From positions 920,001-984,000 of the forward strand of contig CALSFV010000207.1 of assembly GCA_943737045.1 (NCBI GenBank): a stretch of DNA of 64,000 nt. The letters are read 5' to 3'. Position 1 is the first letter of the stretch. Each line of letters starts with the position of its first letter. Made by a program: the position numbers and the translations under genes. Shown in pieces: positions 10,801 to 21,535 of the stretch. The notes beneath the pieces were generated by a model. The model was not told where the DNA came from. It did no database searches and saw only the letters and a list, made by a program, of their open reading frames with translations. The DNA comes from Parapristionchus giblindavisi. Its lineage: Eukaryota > Nematoda > Chromadorea > Rhabditida > Diplogasteridae.

Positions 10801-12484
10801 CTCCGCATTGGCAATACTCTCTCGCGGACAAGAAAGCGAGAGAGTGTGGCCAGAGCGTAAAGTTAGCTCGGGTGTGCCTTTAAAGGTTTGCACTTACATC
10901 TTCGATCGATACATCATACGCGGAGATGTTCACATCGGTCGTGTCGATTCTGCGACTCTGCGCCTCATCCAGTTCCTGGATTACGGTGTATATTGGTTAC
11001 GGTATGAATTGGTTACGGTATGAATTGATTACGGTATGAATTGGTTACGGTATGAATTGGTTACGGTATATATATTGATTACGGTATAATTGATTGATAT
11101 ATGACAAAATTTGAGCATATGCATATAGAGATAATGGTTCGTCTAGGTTACGCTAACGAATACGGTGTGTCTTGGTTTCGGGATAAAATATGCGAACTAT
11201 AGTACGGTGGATATGGGCAATTAGTAATCCTCTAATCAAGATAGGTTGACGGGATTATTAATGATTACCTTGTTTTCGATATCACTGAGCGGAGTATTAG
11301 AGTTAAAGTTATGATTTTTGGAAGAAGGTTGTGTTGGAAGAAAGAAATATGATTATTACCTTGTTTTCGATCTCACTGAGCGGGTTCTTCATGATGGTCT
11401 GGAGCTGCTTGTAGGCCTTGGCGGAGCCAGCGTGGAACGCGTGGAACATGTGCGTAGCGTCCGCATTGGCGTATTGATTGATCACCGGACCTCCCGGGTG
11501 CTTGAACACCTGCGACTCGCTCAACTCGACCCATTTGCCGTCGACCTGTCAAAGGGTACGGTATTATAGAATTAAAATTGTCCGAACAATACAAATTCCG
11601 CTGTTTGCCGCGCAATACTCTGACTCCGCCCACCCATTCGCGTGACATTTCATTTTCGCTTATATTATCGAATTTTATGTCGTTTTCTCGTCATTTCATT
11701 GGGCTTTCAGCAAAAATAAAATTATAAGCATTGACAAAACGTTCGGAAAAACCTTCCGAAATTAGGCGAAAATTTTGGAGTGCGTTTTTCTCAACGGTGG
11801 AGAAGTTTACTATATTCGGCATTTGGCGCGGTATGTGCAAAACTTTTGTAATTCTATAATATAGTGTACGGTATTCACTACACAAAACTGTGAAGTGTGG
11901 AGTAAACTTTTTGTGTTATTTTAATGCAAAAAAGTGTTAAATATAACACTTCTCATGTCTTGTGCACTTCTGAGTGCACTTTTTCTCTGCGTGCTTCTGC
12001 ATTAATTGTGAACTCTTTTATTTGCTATTCAAAAGGTTCAAACTGTAGCGGCTCTGGTGCGGAGGACTACCAACGTAGATGATTATTGAGAGATTACTGA
12101 AGAAGTGCTAAGGAACGAAGATTTTTCCGGTGAGAGGGTGATTACACTGCCTAGTTGATCTTGCTAAAGTGCACACGTCGAGCTAATTTTCTCTCCACTC
12201 TGGCAACACTCATAGACAAGAGCGCCTTGCCGGAGCGGAGAGTCCCAATTTAGCTCGGGGTCTGCCTTTGAACTAACAGCAAACCATACTAAACGGTAAC
12301 CGTAAACCATTCTACAGTATCCCGTAATTACAGTAATCTCTTTTTTAGGATTTAGAACAACAACAATAACAACAAAAATTAATTTTTTTCAATTAAAAAA
12401 ATGTTTTTTTTAAATAAAGGTAAATGATTTTTGTAATTAACTAACTTTCAATTTGAGAGAGAGACACTTCTTCTGATCGTCCAT
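4897..12484 (-). CDS. fat-3: Front-end delta-6-type fatty acid desaturase, FAT-3-like (13 exons, 446 aa)
   Basis: Exons in transcript order: 12446-12484, 11360-11545, 10898-10975, 10324-10472, 9352-9444, 9211-9286, 8041-8168, 7574-7715, 5968-6070, 5866-5922, 5479-5585, 5169-5267, 4897-4980. All phases agree and the sum is 1341 bases. The N-terminus is a fused cytochrome b5 domain with the heme motif HPGG (exon 2). Three histidine boxes follow: HEFCH (exon 5), HNTHH (exon 7) and QVEHH (junction of exons 11 and 12). These ligate the di-iron centre of membrane front-end desaturases, which insert a double bond between an existing one and the carboxyl end of an acyl chain at the ER. The phrases RDWWKDKHNTHH, KYPANSR and RIVPYQH-like IVPYQH resemble C. 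elegans FAT-3 (delta-6, 443 aa) more than FAT-4 (delta-5), from memory. The 3' end overlaps tandem duplication 1. One acceptor (9444/9445) is formed by a MITE end. Confidence 0.93.
5320..5475. repeat. Minisatellite in fat-3-like intron 11
   Basis: About ten imperfect copies of a 13-14-base unit CTATGGATCTACAG / CTGTAGATCC lie directly against the exon 11 donor (5478). The unit resembles the donor-side sequence itself (GTATACGGTAGATACTGTAG on the minus strand). Confidence 0.75.
6663..7301. mobile_element. Long foldback MITE with CAGTCCCGC ends and TA target duplication
   Basis: Starts CAGTCCCGCACGATCGCC and ends with GGCGATCGTGCGGGACTG; the two arms are complementary almost to the centre (about 640 bases). 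TA dinucleotides flank both ends (6661-6662, 7302-7303), as for Tc1/mariner-type elements. It sits in fat-3-like intron 8. Sister elements are at 18310-18746 and 44441-44947. Confidence 0.8.
7307..7440. mobile_element. Partial palindromic element of the TGGTATTTCAAAACT family
   Basis: Begins CTGGTATTTCAAAACTAGTA and contains the shared inner phrase AATGCATTTTGTCGAATATTCTTTCACTTG. Fuller copies lie at 14753-14955, about 25250-25610, 45385-45591 and about 52395-52735. No coding capacity. Confidence 0.55.
8041..8168 (-). CDS. fat-3: fat-3-like exon 7: second histidine box
   Basis: Starts directly with the box HNTHHAATNIIDHDGDIDLV and ends in a split codon (phase 2) joined to exon 8 at 7715. The HNTHH motif is one of three di-iron histidine clusters. 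The flanking intron on the 5' side carries tandem GATCAAA repeats. Confidence 0.92.
8844..8962. mobile_element. TTAA-type MITE, GGGAGCGTAACC family
   Basis: Ends AAAGGGAGCGTAACCTCTC and a matching reverse complement; inner part ACAGTCTCTTCGACACCCAATG. It is a member of the family best seen intact at 9882-10002. Lies in fat-3-like intron 6. Confidence 0.7.
9446..9660. mobile_element. TTAA-type MITE whose end forms the acceptor of fat-3-like exon 5
   Basis: The element starts TTAAAGGGAGAGTAACCTCA directly beside exon 5 (9352-9444) and carries an internal insertion before its second half (GTTGACAAAGGTTTCGGTC). On the minus strand the intron therefore ends CTCCCTTTAAG, and the AG used for splicing is made by the TTAA target duplication plus one base. 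Confidence 0.65.
9882..10002. mobile_element. Intact TTAA-type MITE, GGGAGCGTAACC family
   Basis: TTAA at both ends followed by AGGGAGCGTAACCTCACTC and its reverse complement. The arms pair over most of 121 bases with a centre around CTAACAACGAGAGAGC. TTAA duplication is typical of piggyBac-type transposition. Related copies: 8844, 9446, 13955, 15190, 17433, 25760, 47748. Confidence 0.8.
10110..10220. mobile_element. TTAA-type MITE, AGGCACACC family (intron copy)
   Basis: Contains the family core GTCCGCTCTGACAACGCTCTC and an inverted second half CATTGCTAGAGCGGAAAG. Family consensus in the window: AGGCACACC…GAGCTAATTTTACTCTCCGC, then a palindrome around CTCTCTCGTAGACAAAG. Other copies include 485-620 and 3019-3154 (mif introns), 7918, 8980, 10788, 12168, 14226, 15790, 17350, 22570, 24545, 25045, 28268, 30935, 31125 and 47185. 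Confidence 0.7.
10980..11095. repeat. Minisatellite TTGGTTACGGTATGAA in fat-3-like intron 2
   Basis: About six copies of a 15-16-base unit (GGTTACGGTATGAATT) start directly at the acceptor side of exon 3 (10975). Unit length drifts near the distal end (GATTACGGTATAATTG). Confidence 0.75.
11360..11545 (-). CDS. fat-3: fat-3-like exon 2: cytochrome b5 domain
   Basis: 62 codons, VDGKWVELSESQVFKHPGGP and on, through DATHMFHAFHAGSAKAY. HPGG and the FHAFH histidine are the axial heme ligand region of the b5 domain that feeds electrons to the desaturase. Its 3' end with the donor is partly repeated at about 11265-11295. Confidence 0.92.
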
Positions 12485-14118
12485 AGTTGAGAAGTGGCCT
12501 GATCGTATCTCTCTACCCTCATCCCACCATCGTCGCTCTCTCACTCCGCCACACTCTCTCGCCACTCTCTCTCACTTTCTCTGATCCCTCCTGTCCTCGC
12601 ACACTCTCTCGCCCGTCCCTCTGCGTCTCCACCCTCTCTCACAATGCAAGCCTCTCTAGCCCTCTATAGTCTAGTGGGGATCTATATCTCTGTCTCTGAA
12701 TTTTGCCCCTGCTCCATTCGTCACTCTCGCTGTCTGCACTCTCTCGAATCACCGTGCTCTCTCTATCATATAACTACTCTCGCTGTCTGCGCTCTCTCGT
12801 ATCACCGTGTTCTCTCGCTTGTCGTCTACTCGATTTTCGATCGGCTACGTGCTACGAAACGAAAGGCAAATACGTCTTTTTCGGCTTTATCTTTAGAAAT
12901 TGTCTTGGCATCGTCGAACTTTGGCTTTATCTTTAAAAATTTTGACTTTATCTTTAGAAACAGTGATGGTCTTTCAATATCCCAGATACTTCAATTGGGT
13001 GTGGGTGCCCCTATTTCGAGACGATAACGCGTGTATGTATCCTAAAAACCGTGAAAATTTCAAGAAAGTCGTCAATTTATGGTCCAATTTTGCGGGTGGG
13101 TAACAAGAAAATGCAAATTATTGCGAGTGGGTCTATCCCAAGGGATAGCCCTAGGTTATGTCTGTTCAGAAATTCGGTTGGCATCGTCGAACTAAGAAGG
13201 GGAATTGGTAGTGACTAGATCATGCGGTAAAGTAGGTCCGAAGAAGAGATTTGAGACTTCGAGTGCCTTGAATAACGGGTTGTACCTTTTCCTTTTACCT
13301 TTATTCGAACTAACTGTGTAGGGTCCGTTCCATGGAGTTTGTTTTGTTTTTGATATATGATAGTTCGAATGGGCGATTTATGAGCGTGCCTTGCACCGCA
13401 GAGGCACTTTGAATGATAACAAATACTGCATTCGTACACTTTACGAAATTTGATAGCTGAATCGTTGTGTTCGTACAGACGTTACAGTTTCATCTTCATT
13501 TCACTGAACAGCGCCTTTTCGATTGTCCACCTTTGTGGTTGTGGATCTTTATTATACGGAAATTAAAAGTCACGAAACGAAAAAGATGCGAGAGAGTATG
13601 TAAAACAAGGAGAGTTTCTCTGCATCTCTTTCCTTTTCGTGACTTTTGAACGCAGCATAAACAAGGTTTGTGGCCGATATGGTATTGTCATCGAAAGGGA
13701 AACGCAGATGTAGAGGTATAGCCTGGTTACGGTAGAAATGGGCAATCGGCCCATCACCGGTCAGAGTATATGCACATGCATAACTCGTGAGTTCGTTCCA
13801 CTCACGAAATGTTGGTTGTTTTGACGATCGACCAACCGTGATAAGGATCGTTTATCAGAATAGTAATAGTAATAATACCAACTTGCTAACTTGCTGATTA
13901 ACAACTATGACACGCATACACACAATAAATACCGAGAGTAGATTAAAGCATGATATTAAAGGGAGCTTTACCTCTCTCAACGGTCTCTTCATTGCGCACA
14001 CTATTTCTCTGTTCTCTAACAACGAGAGAGCGTAGAGCGTTGAGGAGACCGTTGACAAAGGTTTCGGTCCCTTTAAAGCATGATATCAAGGGGGTAAAGT
14101 CAACGAAATACATAAAAA
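12485..14118. other. Intergenic region between fat-3-like 5' end and ZP gene 3' end
   Basis: No supported exon. The first 350 bases (12485-12830) are rich in CT runs with many CACTCTCTC phrases. 13205-13310 is a SINE-like copy with a TACCTTT tail. 13555-13650 is a foldback around AAGTCACGAAACGAAAA. 13955-14083 is a TTAA-type MITE. The fat-3-like promoter must lie here, but I see no diagnostic site. Confidence 0.5.
13205..13310 (+). mobile_element. SINE-like repeat with TACCTTT-type tail
   Basis: Shares GGTAAAGTAGGTCCGAAGAA, CCTTGAATAACGGGTTGTAC and a tail of TACCTTT-like units with copies at 25264-25416 (inverted), 27805-27925 (inverted), 28440-28575 and 49585-49648. The 25264 copy has a direct flanking duplication of about 11 bases, which suits a retroposed element. 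Confidence 0.5.
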
Positions 14119-16370
14119 TCAGTGATAAGAATGAACGAGATTTGAGTAGATCGGAGAACGATTTGAGCGAATCCTTGAATCCACCTCACGAACCTGCAAT
14201 TTAAATCATTTTCTCGTTTTAAAAGAAGCCAAGAGCTAATTTGGAACTATCCTATCTGGCAACGATCTCTCGTAGACAAAGAAGCGAGATAGCATTGCCA
14301 TATAGGAGAATTTCGAATGGTTTCAAGATGAGCCTTTTAATTTAATTTTGCTGCAAATATAAATCATAATAGTTATTTTAATTTGAAAAATAAATTTAAA
14401 AAAGACAAAAAATGATCTTTGCGCTGTCTGTTCCTTATGTATGATCAACGTTAAATCGAAGTGGACTTCGCCCTGGCATTTTACCGAAGAAAATGAACAC
14501 TTCCTAATCTTACGATGTTTGTATTTCTGATTGCGGAGCGTACAAATAACGAATTTTCGACACTGTCACAAAAAACCCTGGCCCCACCAAAGCTACCCTA
14601 AATGCGCCCCCCCCCTACGCAAACCGATTTGACGCTGGCGACGGACGGCTCTCCTTCTATATATTTATATATTTTTATTATTATTTTTTTGTATTTTCAA
14701 CGCGCGGGGCACGCCGTGATCTACGCTGCTGGGCACAACCTTTAGACGGGCTCTCGTATTTCAAAACTTAAAGTCTACTTAAAATACGTCACTGACTTAA
14801 AGTTTACTTTAAGTAAACTTAAAGTGAAAGAACATTTGACGAAATGCATTACAGTATACCACACCACTTTAAGTAGACTTGCGTTTTACTTTATGTTTAC
14901 TTAAAGTCTACTTAAAGTGCGGAGTTTAAGTAGACTTTAAGTTTCAAAATACCAGAGGGGGTACCTCGCGAGTAAAAATCAACAGCAAAACTACCGGAGC
15001 TCAAAAAAATCCATTGCACCCTGCCCAATGAACCGTAAACAGACGTGCACTCAATAATTTGCACCTTGTTCCAATGAACCAGACACGAATATTTTCATTG
15101 ATAAATCTTTCATTTCACAGTTCGATTGTGGCGATAGCGAGAGGATGAACGAGAGATTGATAAGAATCAAGGGACTGACACCATTGTCATTGTCATTGTC
15201 ATTGTCATTGTCAACGGTCTCTTCAACGGTCTGCGCTCACTCGTTGTTAGATAACAGAGAAATAGTGTGCACCATTGAGAGAGGTTACGCTCCCTTTATT
15301 GTTAGTAGAGATCATAACGTTCTCGTTATCAATGTTGATTAACATGTACATAAGAAGAATACGAAATGGATTATGCAGCGTTACATTTACCTTAGGTGCC
15401 TACGCCGTAACCTCCGACGTAACGACGGAGACGCGGCGGAGGACGGCGTAGGCGCGTAAGGCAAATGTAACGATGCATAAGAAATAGTAGAGATCGTACC
15501 GTTCTCGTTATCACTGTTGATTAACATGTGCATAAGAATACGAAATGGATTAGTATGTGATCCATAAACCAACGCGTTAAAAAACATAATGTTAAAAAAA
15601 ACAGAGGTAATGAATAACAAATAGTTTCCTTTTTGTTGAGTTTATAACAACGATTTAATAGATAGTTTTAGAAATAAAATCTTACATGGTCGACTTCACT
15701 AGTTGTGATCCATAATTCGTGATTATTCGCTGGCCCCTCATCTTCATTCCTCTCAATCACGAATGATTTCAATCTATAAAGTGAACAGTTTTAAAGGCAC
15801 ACCCCGAAATTCTGATAGTGCTCTCTAGCTTTCTTGGTCTACGAGAGAGCATTGTCAGAGCGGAGAGTGATGTTAGATCGACTGTGATTTTGAGCACTTT
15901 ATCGAGAATTCCTTCCTTTCCTTCGCAATCGGACGACAATAAATATTAAATAATACGAATTATATAATTGAATAGAGGCACCTGACGTAAAGAATCATTG
16001 TGAATAGCAGTGTTCCCAGGCATGTAGACAGAGTGAGAACAAAGACAACCATGTCACTGAGAAGCGACCATACAGAATAACTACTGTTGTACACTTCTGA
16101 AATCTTTTTTACAATCGATCAATATTTTCAATTATCGATTTTTATTATTAATATCACAATAAATCAATCAATAATATCAATAATCTCAATCAATAATACC
16201 TAACTTTAATAATAAATCAATAACATCAAATTCAATTATAATTTTCAATTATCGATTAACCTTTTCCGTGCAAGATCTTCCCATCGACTACCGTAATCAA
16301 CGACCGGACTCGTCCTGACGGTGCGGTATCTCGCGAGCACACCTAATCGATTATTATTATTAATATTATT

Positions 16371-16427
<57 letters not shown>

Positions 16428-19400
16428 GACCCAAAATTAAAAATATAAAATAAACACCTCGCAGTCTGCTTCGCACAATCGATAATAGCATTGAATGAAG
16501 AAGCGATCATACGAATCGGCCATTCGGAACATCTTACATTAGGTATTATTGATTATTTAAAATATTATAATAGATTGGTTTTTCCAATGTACAATTTGGT
16601 GTCCGGTCTTGCCACACCAAATTACTCCTTCAGACCATACACATGACCGATGGCAATTCGTTTGCCGGCCATCGTGACGTCACAAGCAAAAGGGGGGAGG
16701 ATGTTTCACACACGTAATTCTCATTCAACTCAACGATCTTGTATATCTGTCAGAATAAAAGATTTAAGATTAAATTGGAAAACCTTATCAATAATCAAGC
16801 CAGTCGATTGTTCTTTAGGTTGTCCCAGTGAAGAATCACAATTGTCCAACTGAAATTGCAATTATCAGATTTATTTTAAAAAATCATTTAATTGCAAAAA
16901 CAATAACACCGCATAACTTATGCGGCATACGCCTGTATTGATACATATGATATTGAGCGTACAAAAATCACTTGTTTTATTTGTAGAAGAGACTTTCTTG
17001 TTTTGCATGGTTCAGAAACTATGTAGATCTCTTTTATATATAATATAGCGCGCGGCGTAGGTCAGCCGGGTTAGAGAGAGGCAGCGGAGAGACAATCGAG
17101 AGGCGGGGCGAGATGTAGAAGGCTACATCTCGCTCGCCTCTCGATTGTGACTTCCGTTCGTTAGCACCATTTGTCATTTTCTTATGCAAGTACATTTTAT
17201 ACGCACAATAATATAAATATAGTACCGTAGTAGTCGTTCTTCTTCCATGCATTGAGCATTTCATGATTTGTACGGATCGATTCGTTGGTTGGCCATCGTG
17301 TAATAACTGCAGAATATGTACTGTTTTTGTTTTATTTTAAATACTAGAGAACGGTCCCGCTCTGGCAATGCTCTATCGCTGTCTTTGTCTGCGAGAGAGC
17401 CTTGCCAGAGTGGAGAGTAAAAATAGCTCCCTTTAAAGGGAGCGTATCCTCACTCAATGGTCTCTTCGACGCACAATGCTCTCTCGTTGTTAGAGAACAG
17501 AAAAATAGTGTGCGCAATGAAGAGACCATTGAGTGAGGTAACGCTCCCTTTAACGGCATACCCCAAGCGATTATTGAACTCTCCGCTCTGGCCACGTTAC
17601 AGACAAAGCAGGCGAGAGAGTGTGGCCAGAGCGGAGAGCTTCAAATTAGATCTCGGCTCTCTCTCTCTCGGGCTCTCGGGATGTGACTTTATTTAGCTGG
17701 AACAGAGAAAACAGGGGCTGGTCTGGCCAAATCAGAAAAACTTTTTATTGGTTGAAATAAGTTTCACAACGAGATGAAATTCAAGATGTTACTAACTAAT
17801 TTCAGTGTTTTGAGCTCTGACCGATAAATAAAAAAAGTTTAATATCCCTAAAGAAGTTGAGTACCGATATATTCTACGAAAGTTCTGATAGTTTATACCG
17901 AATACATACTATATATTGACCGTATGAAATACACTTGTTTATTTGGTACGAGAGTAGCCAGCCAGAGCAACAATAAATTTCTATGTTTAGAGAGAGAGTC
18001 CAATCGAGATAGTACGTAGATCAGAGAGAGCGCGAGAAGGGAAGGGAGGGAAAAGGGGAGTTGTTCGATAGTCTCTTCATCTCTCACCGAATCAAGATCT
18101 ACATCGCAAAAGGATCCCTTCCCAGAAGACACTTGGCAAGTCAGGGATGGTACGCCTACAATAAAAGCCACTATGGACGAAGTTTGAACGAGATCTTCGT
18201 GGGTTGTTACTGTTACTGTACTGATCGATAGTTATTTCTCTGTTTAGCAGCCAGTAGCAAGGCAATTATGCCAGTACATTTTATTCGGTCTATATAATAC
18301 AACACTATACAGTCCCGCACGTTCGCGCTCCCTAAACGCGGCCCCCCGCGGCCCGCGGGGGGCCGCATCATGTCGCATCGGTGAATATTTTTTTTCAAAC
18401 ATCTCATTGGTTGTGATCGTTGTATCATCAGATAATATTATTATCACCGCAGAAACGAAAATTTTTGGTTGAGTGTGGACACCGTCGCACGTTCGCCCTC
18501 CCTAAACGCGGCAGGTTCGGCACTCCGGGGCCCGCTGCGTGCCTCATCATGCCGCATCGATGAATAATTTTTTTTTAACAATTCGTTGTTTTTGATCGTT
18601 GCATCATCAAATAAGGGTGCGGAGATGATGATGCAACGATCACAAGAAATGAAATGTTTGAAAAAAATTATTCATCGATGCGGCATGATGCGGCCTCCCG
18701 CGGGCCGCGGCGGGCCGCGTTTAGGGAGCGCGAACATGCGGGACTGTACGATTTTCGCCGAAACATTTTAAATAAATAAAACCATTATCTTGTCCGCTAC
18801 CCATTGGCTTCACAACGAAAAAATCAATATCTCTACTATTTATACTTACTATAAAAAGGTAAAGGTTCATTTCGTTATTCATTTCCAAATATATACTGTA
18901 CTATTCAGGGAAGTATTGACATTGAATTATCACTGACCTAGAAGTGATCTGTGATTTTTTAAAATCTTTTTAGCTGCAACGAGACGCATGCACAAAACTC
19001 AACTTTATAATTAAAGTTTTATCATCATTATCTATTAATTAAACCTTACTACCTCGTTGTGGTATTGTATTTATGTGTCCCTAATGCATTTCTCTATGTA
19101 TGCATATGTATACATACATATCATTATCATTCTTACATGAAACGCACATAAAGATATTATTAATATTATTAAATCGGGCTGCTAACAATAAGGTATAGGT
19201 AAAGGACTGCGAGATATCACTGCAGTGGCAATTCAAGGTCATTTCGGTCCGGAGGACCCACTCTTCTTAGAAGGACCTAACCGGGCTGTACTGTACAGCA
19301 AACATAATGTTTGTGAATAAGATCATACGTGGGCACCACTGCCGCTAGCGGCAATACACCCCCGATTTTTGGTACCCGACCCCCCGATTTTCTAAAAAAT

Positions 19401-20761
19401 CACTCAAAATGACGTATAAATGCTCCATTTTTTGCTTCCGACCCCCCGATTTTCATTTCCAGCGGCAATGCTCGCCCACGTATGAATAAGATAATAAATT
19501 CTCAATCAAATAAACTGAACATCAAGACTTACTTTGACACTGTATCTGTTTCCAAACACTACTTCTTTCTTTGTGATGCTGCCTCTCTCATTCTCCATTC
19601 CAATAGTGAAATCGGATGAAGCACTGAATAAAATTATTAGTTGATCTCTAATTAGCATAATTTAAAAATAATATTAATAATATAATTAATGCCAATCCTG
19701 CCCATGTTACCCCCATTCAATCTATTTCGAGAGTATTCTATGATGTTCTTGCTTTGTAAACCTGTATTGTTTCGTGCTGAGCATGTCGATAAATTTATAA
19801 TATTATTAATATCAATAATAATTAAATTACAAACCTAGTAAAGCAAGTAGCGTTCAATTTGATATCGGAATCGAGGATGAGCGCGTGATGAGTGTGAATG
19901 ATGACGGTTGCCCAGAAGGAGGAGGAAGGCTGGAAATATTTTTAAATTAAAAAAAAAACATTTCATAATAACTTCCTTTTGTCAAGCATTTCTCAAACAG
20001 TATGAACTATGTTCCATTGAGCTGACTGGAGGCATCACAATCAATAAAATTTCATAAATCATTTAATTTAAAAGATTTATTCTGAATAAGCAAAACTCTT
20101 CAAGAATTTAAAAAATAGATTTGCTATCATTTTTGGACAAGGAATACATTCTAAAAGGGCCCAACCATATTTCACTCACTTGAACCTCTTCACCATGGCT
20201 AACTCGCACCAAATAAATCACCATTATAACTCAAACTTTTATATTTATGTATCTTCGTACATTGATAAAATATAATTAATAAACTGACCCTATCATAATG
20301 CAGCTTGCACCGATCGTAGTCGACAAACGGAACGATCAATTGAGTATTCCTGTAAGAATATAAGATGATCTGCACTTAGTGCTGATAAGATAAATGTATT
20401 GTATTGTATAAGAATTTCGTGCATCGTCACCTCTTCTTCATTTCTCGTACTTCCCCTATGCAAATCTATATCAGTCAGACATATTTTTGATATTTTTGAA
20501 ACCTTATCTCTCGATACCATCATTTGTCTCGTTTCGTGCATACGCACGATGATAAAATATATATATACTTTCGAAATGAAAAAATAAGCATTTTTGGGTA
20601 TTTTTAATAAAATAAATCAATAATAAATAAATAAGTTTAAGAGATCAACCTTTCTCCGCTTCCTTTGACACTGCAATCCGTTCCGTCCACCACTATCGAT
20701 CCGTCGAACGGCCGTTCCGTGGTGACGTCAACCACGAGTTGACCATCCTCACAAGTCCAAT
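14119..20761 (-). CDS. ZP (zona pellucida) domain membrane protein, partial at the 5' end (11 exons found)
   Basis: Exons in transcript order: 20650-20761, 20289-20349, 19835-19929, 19533-19623, 17226-17306, 16636-16746 (end uncertain, or 16648), 16458-16532, 16261-16342, 15982-16096, 15686-15773, 14119-14193 (TGA). The phases chain from exon to exon. ZP-N signs are WTCEDGQLVVDV, IVVDGTDC, FVDYDRC and WATVIIHTHHALIL…NATCF. ZP-C signs are KIVELNENYVC, FRMADSYDRFFIQCYYRLC and EADCEVC. A hydrophobic helix (VVFVLTLSTCLGTLLFTMIL) follows, then a cytoplasmic tail ending NLVHSYH. ZP proteins polymerise in nematode cuticle or apical matrix after cleavage before the helix. VRSLITVV lies where a consensus furin site would be expected, but no RXXR is obvious. 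The signal peptide exon was not identified; the first exon found needs one incoming base. Confidence 0.85.
14753..14955. mobile_element. Palindromic MITE with TCTGGTATTTC…ends
   Basis: Left end CGTATTTCAAAACTTAAAGT and right end ACTTTAAGTTTCAAAATACC are inverted copies, with an inner GAAAGAACATTTGACGAAATG. It lies in the last intron of the ZP gene. Confidence 0.65.
15371..15480. mobile_element. Foldback MITE with TTATGCA(G)CGTTACATTT ends
   Basis: Left TTATGCAGCGTTACATTTACC, shown here in part as GCGTTACATTTACC, and right GGCAAATGTAACGATGCATAA. The centre is a GC-rich palindrome (GGAGACGCGGCGGAGG). Other copies, both interrupted by insertions, begin at 53295 and 55495. Confidence 0.65.
15982..16096 (-). 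CDS. ZP protein transmembrane exon
   Basis: Encodes EVYNSSYSVWSLLSDM followed by about 21 hydrophobic residues ending in YVR. It is joined in phase to the ZP-C exon (16261-16342) and to the tail exon (15686-15773). The position C-terminal to the ZP module fits a type I membrane ZP protein. Confidence 0.85.
16345..16428. repeat. (ATT)n microsatellite
   Basis: About 25 ATT units with one interruption, in a ZP gene intron. Similar arrays are at 26385-26420, 43770-43838, 48001-48062, 48283-48343, 57422-57472, 59582-59660 and 62333-62386. Confidence 0.85.
17433..17553. mobile_element. TTAA-type MITE, GGGAGCGTAACC family
   Basis: TTAA at both ends, AGGGAGCGTATCCTCACTC and inverted copy. It sits between two AGGCACACC-family copies (17350-17430 and 17570-17650), so three MITEs are packed into 300 bases of a ZP gene intron. 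Confidence 0.75.
18310..18746. mobile_element. Foldback MITE with CAGTCCCGC ends and TA duplication (composite)
   Basis: CAGTCCCGCACGTTCGCGCTCC at the left, complement at the right, TA on both sides. The arms contain GC-rich blocks around GGCCCGCGGGGGGCC. An extra half-copy near 18482-18560 makes it asymmetric. Related to 6663-7301. Confidence 0.75.
19324..19484. mobile_element. CATACGTGGGC-ended MITE with 8-bp target duplication
   Basis: Starts CATACGTGGGCACC and ends GCCCACGTATG. The 8 bases AATAAGAT are repeated exactly on both sides (19316-19323, 19485-19492). The inner part has GCCGCTAGCGGCAAT and two CCCCCCGATTTT phrases. An 8-bp duplication is usual for hAT-type transposases. Sister copies at 52498-52691 and 53610-53813. 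Confidence 0.85.
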
Positions 20762-21045
20762 CTACTGTAATCAATCATTTATTGATTATTTGGGTCCAAT
20801 CTACTGTAATCAATCATTTATTGATTATTTGGGTCCAATCTACTGTAATCATTCATTTATCGATTTGATAGTCAAATCTACTGTAATCACTCATTTATTG
20901 ACTATATGATTATCGATCAATTTTATGAATAAGAATAAGAGAAAGAGAGAGAGAGAGAGAGAATATATGGGTCCAATCTACTGTAATCACTGATTTATCG
21001 ATTAGATCAGTCCAATCTACTGTAATCAATCATTTATCGATTAGA
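20752..21045. repeat. Minisatellite made of the ZP exon acceptor
   Basis: Six or so copies of a 39-base unit, GTCCAATCTACTGTAATCA plus TCATTTATTGATTATTTG, begin inside the first ZP exon found. Read on the minus strand each unit contains TTACAGTAG followed by ATTGGAC, the 3' splice site and the first exon bases. Between units lies a short (GA)n run (about 20938-20962). Confidence 0.8.
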
Positions 21046-21078
21046 TATTCGATTGGACTGGAATTTATCGTCATGCAG

Positions 21079-21535
21079 TGTTCAGAACTTGGAAAATGCA
21101 CGAAAATGCGGAAAATGCTGTTCAGAAGTTCAGGCGGAAAATGCTCAGAAAATGCTCATTTTCGATGATTTTAAGCAAGTTTTACTGGGTTTTTAGTTGA
21201 ATATCAACGTTCACGGGTTGCAAACAGTGTTCCGGACGCATTTTATTGATGATAAGTGAAATTTTTAAATATAGACTCGCTAGGTTGATTTTTCGCAGCA
21301 TTTTCGTTGATTTTCGGCTCAAAGTGCTCAAAAAACGATCATACGATATTTGTTTCAGTAGCATACTTTATAAATGACCTAATTTAGATGCTTTCCGAGA
21401 ATGAACGAGTTTCAACGCTTTTAAAGTGTTTAAAACCATCTTTTTCAAGCCTAAATCGAGCATTTTCGGGCATTTTCCGCATGAACTTCTGAACAGCATT
21501 TTCCTCATTTTCGTGCATTTTCCAAGTTCTGAACA
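21079..21535. mobile_element. Foldback element with TGTTCAGAACTTGG ends
   Basis: Left TGTTCAGAACTTGGAAAATG and right complement CATTTTCCAAGTTCTGAACA, flanked by the 3 bases CAG on both sides. Inner sequence rich in GAAAATGC. No coding sequence recognised. Confidence 0.7.

Noticed and set aside
11318..11648. Plus-strand and alternative minus-strand frames over the cytochrome b5 exon
   Set aside because: Shadows of the fat-3-like exon 2, which has the HPGG motif and correct splice sites.
18088..18215. Apparent minus-strand exon VAFIVGVPSLTCQVSSGKG within the ZP gene
   Set aside because: Its phase does not fit between the flanking ZP exons, while 17226-17306 fits exactly in sequence and phase. 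The stretch lies inside an inverted-repeat element.
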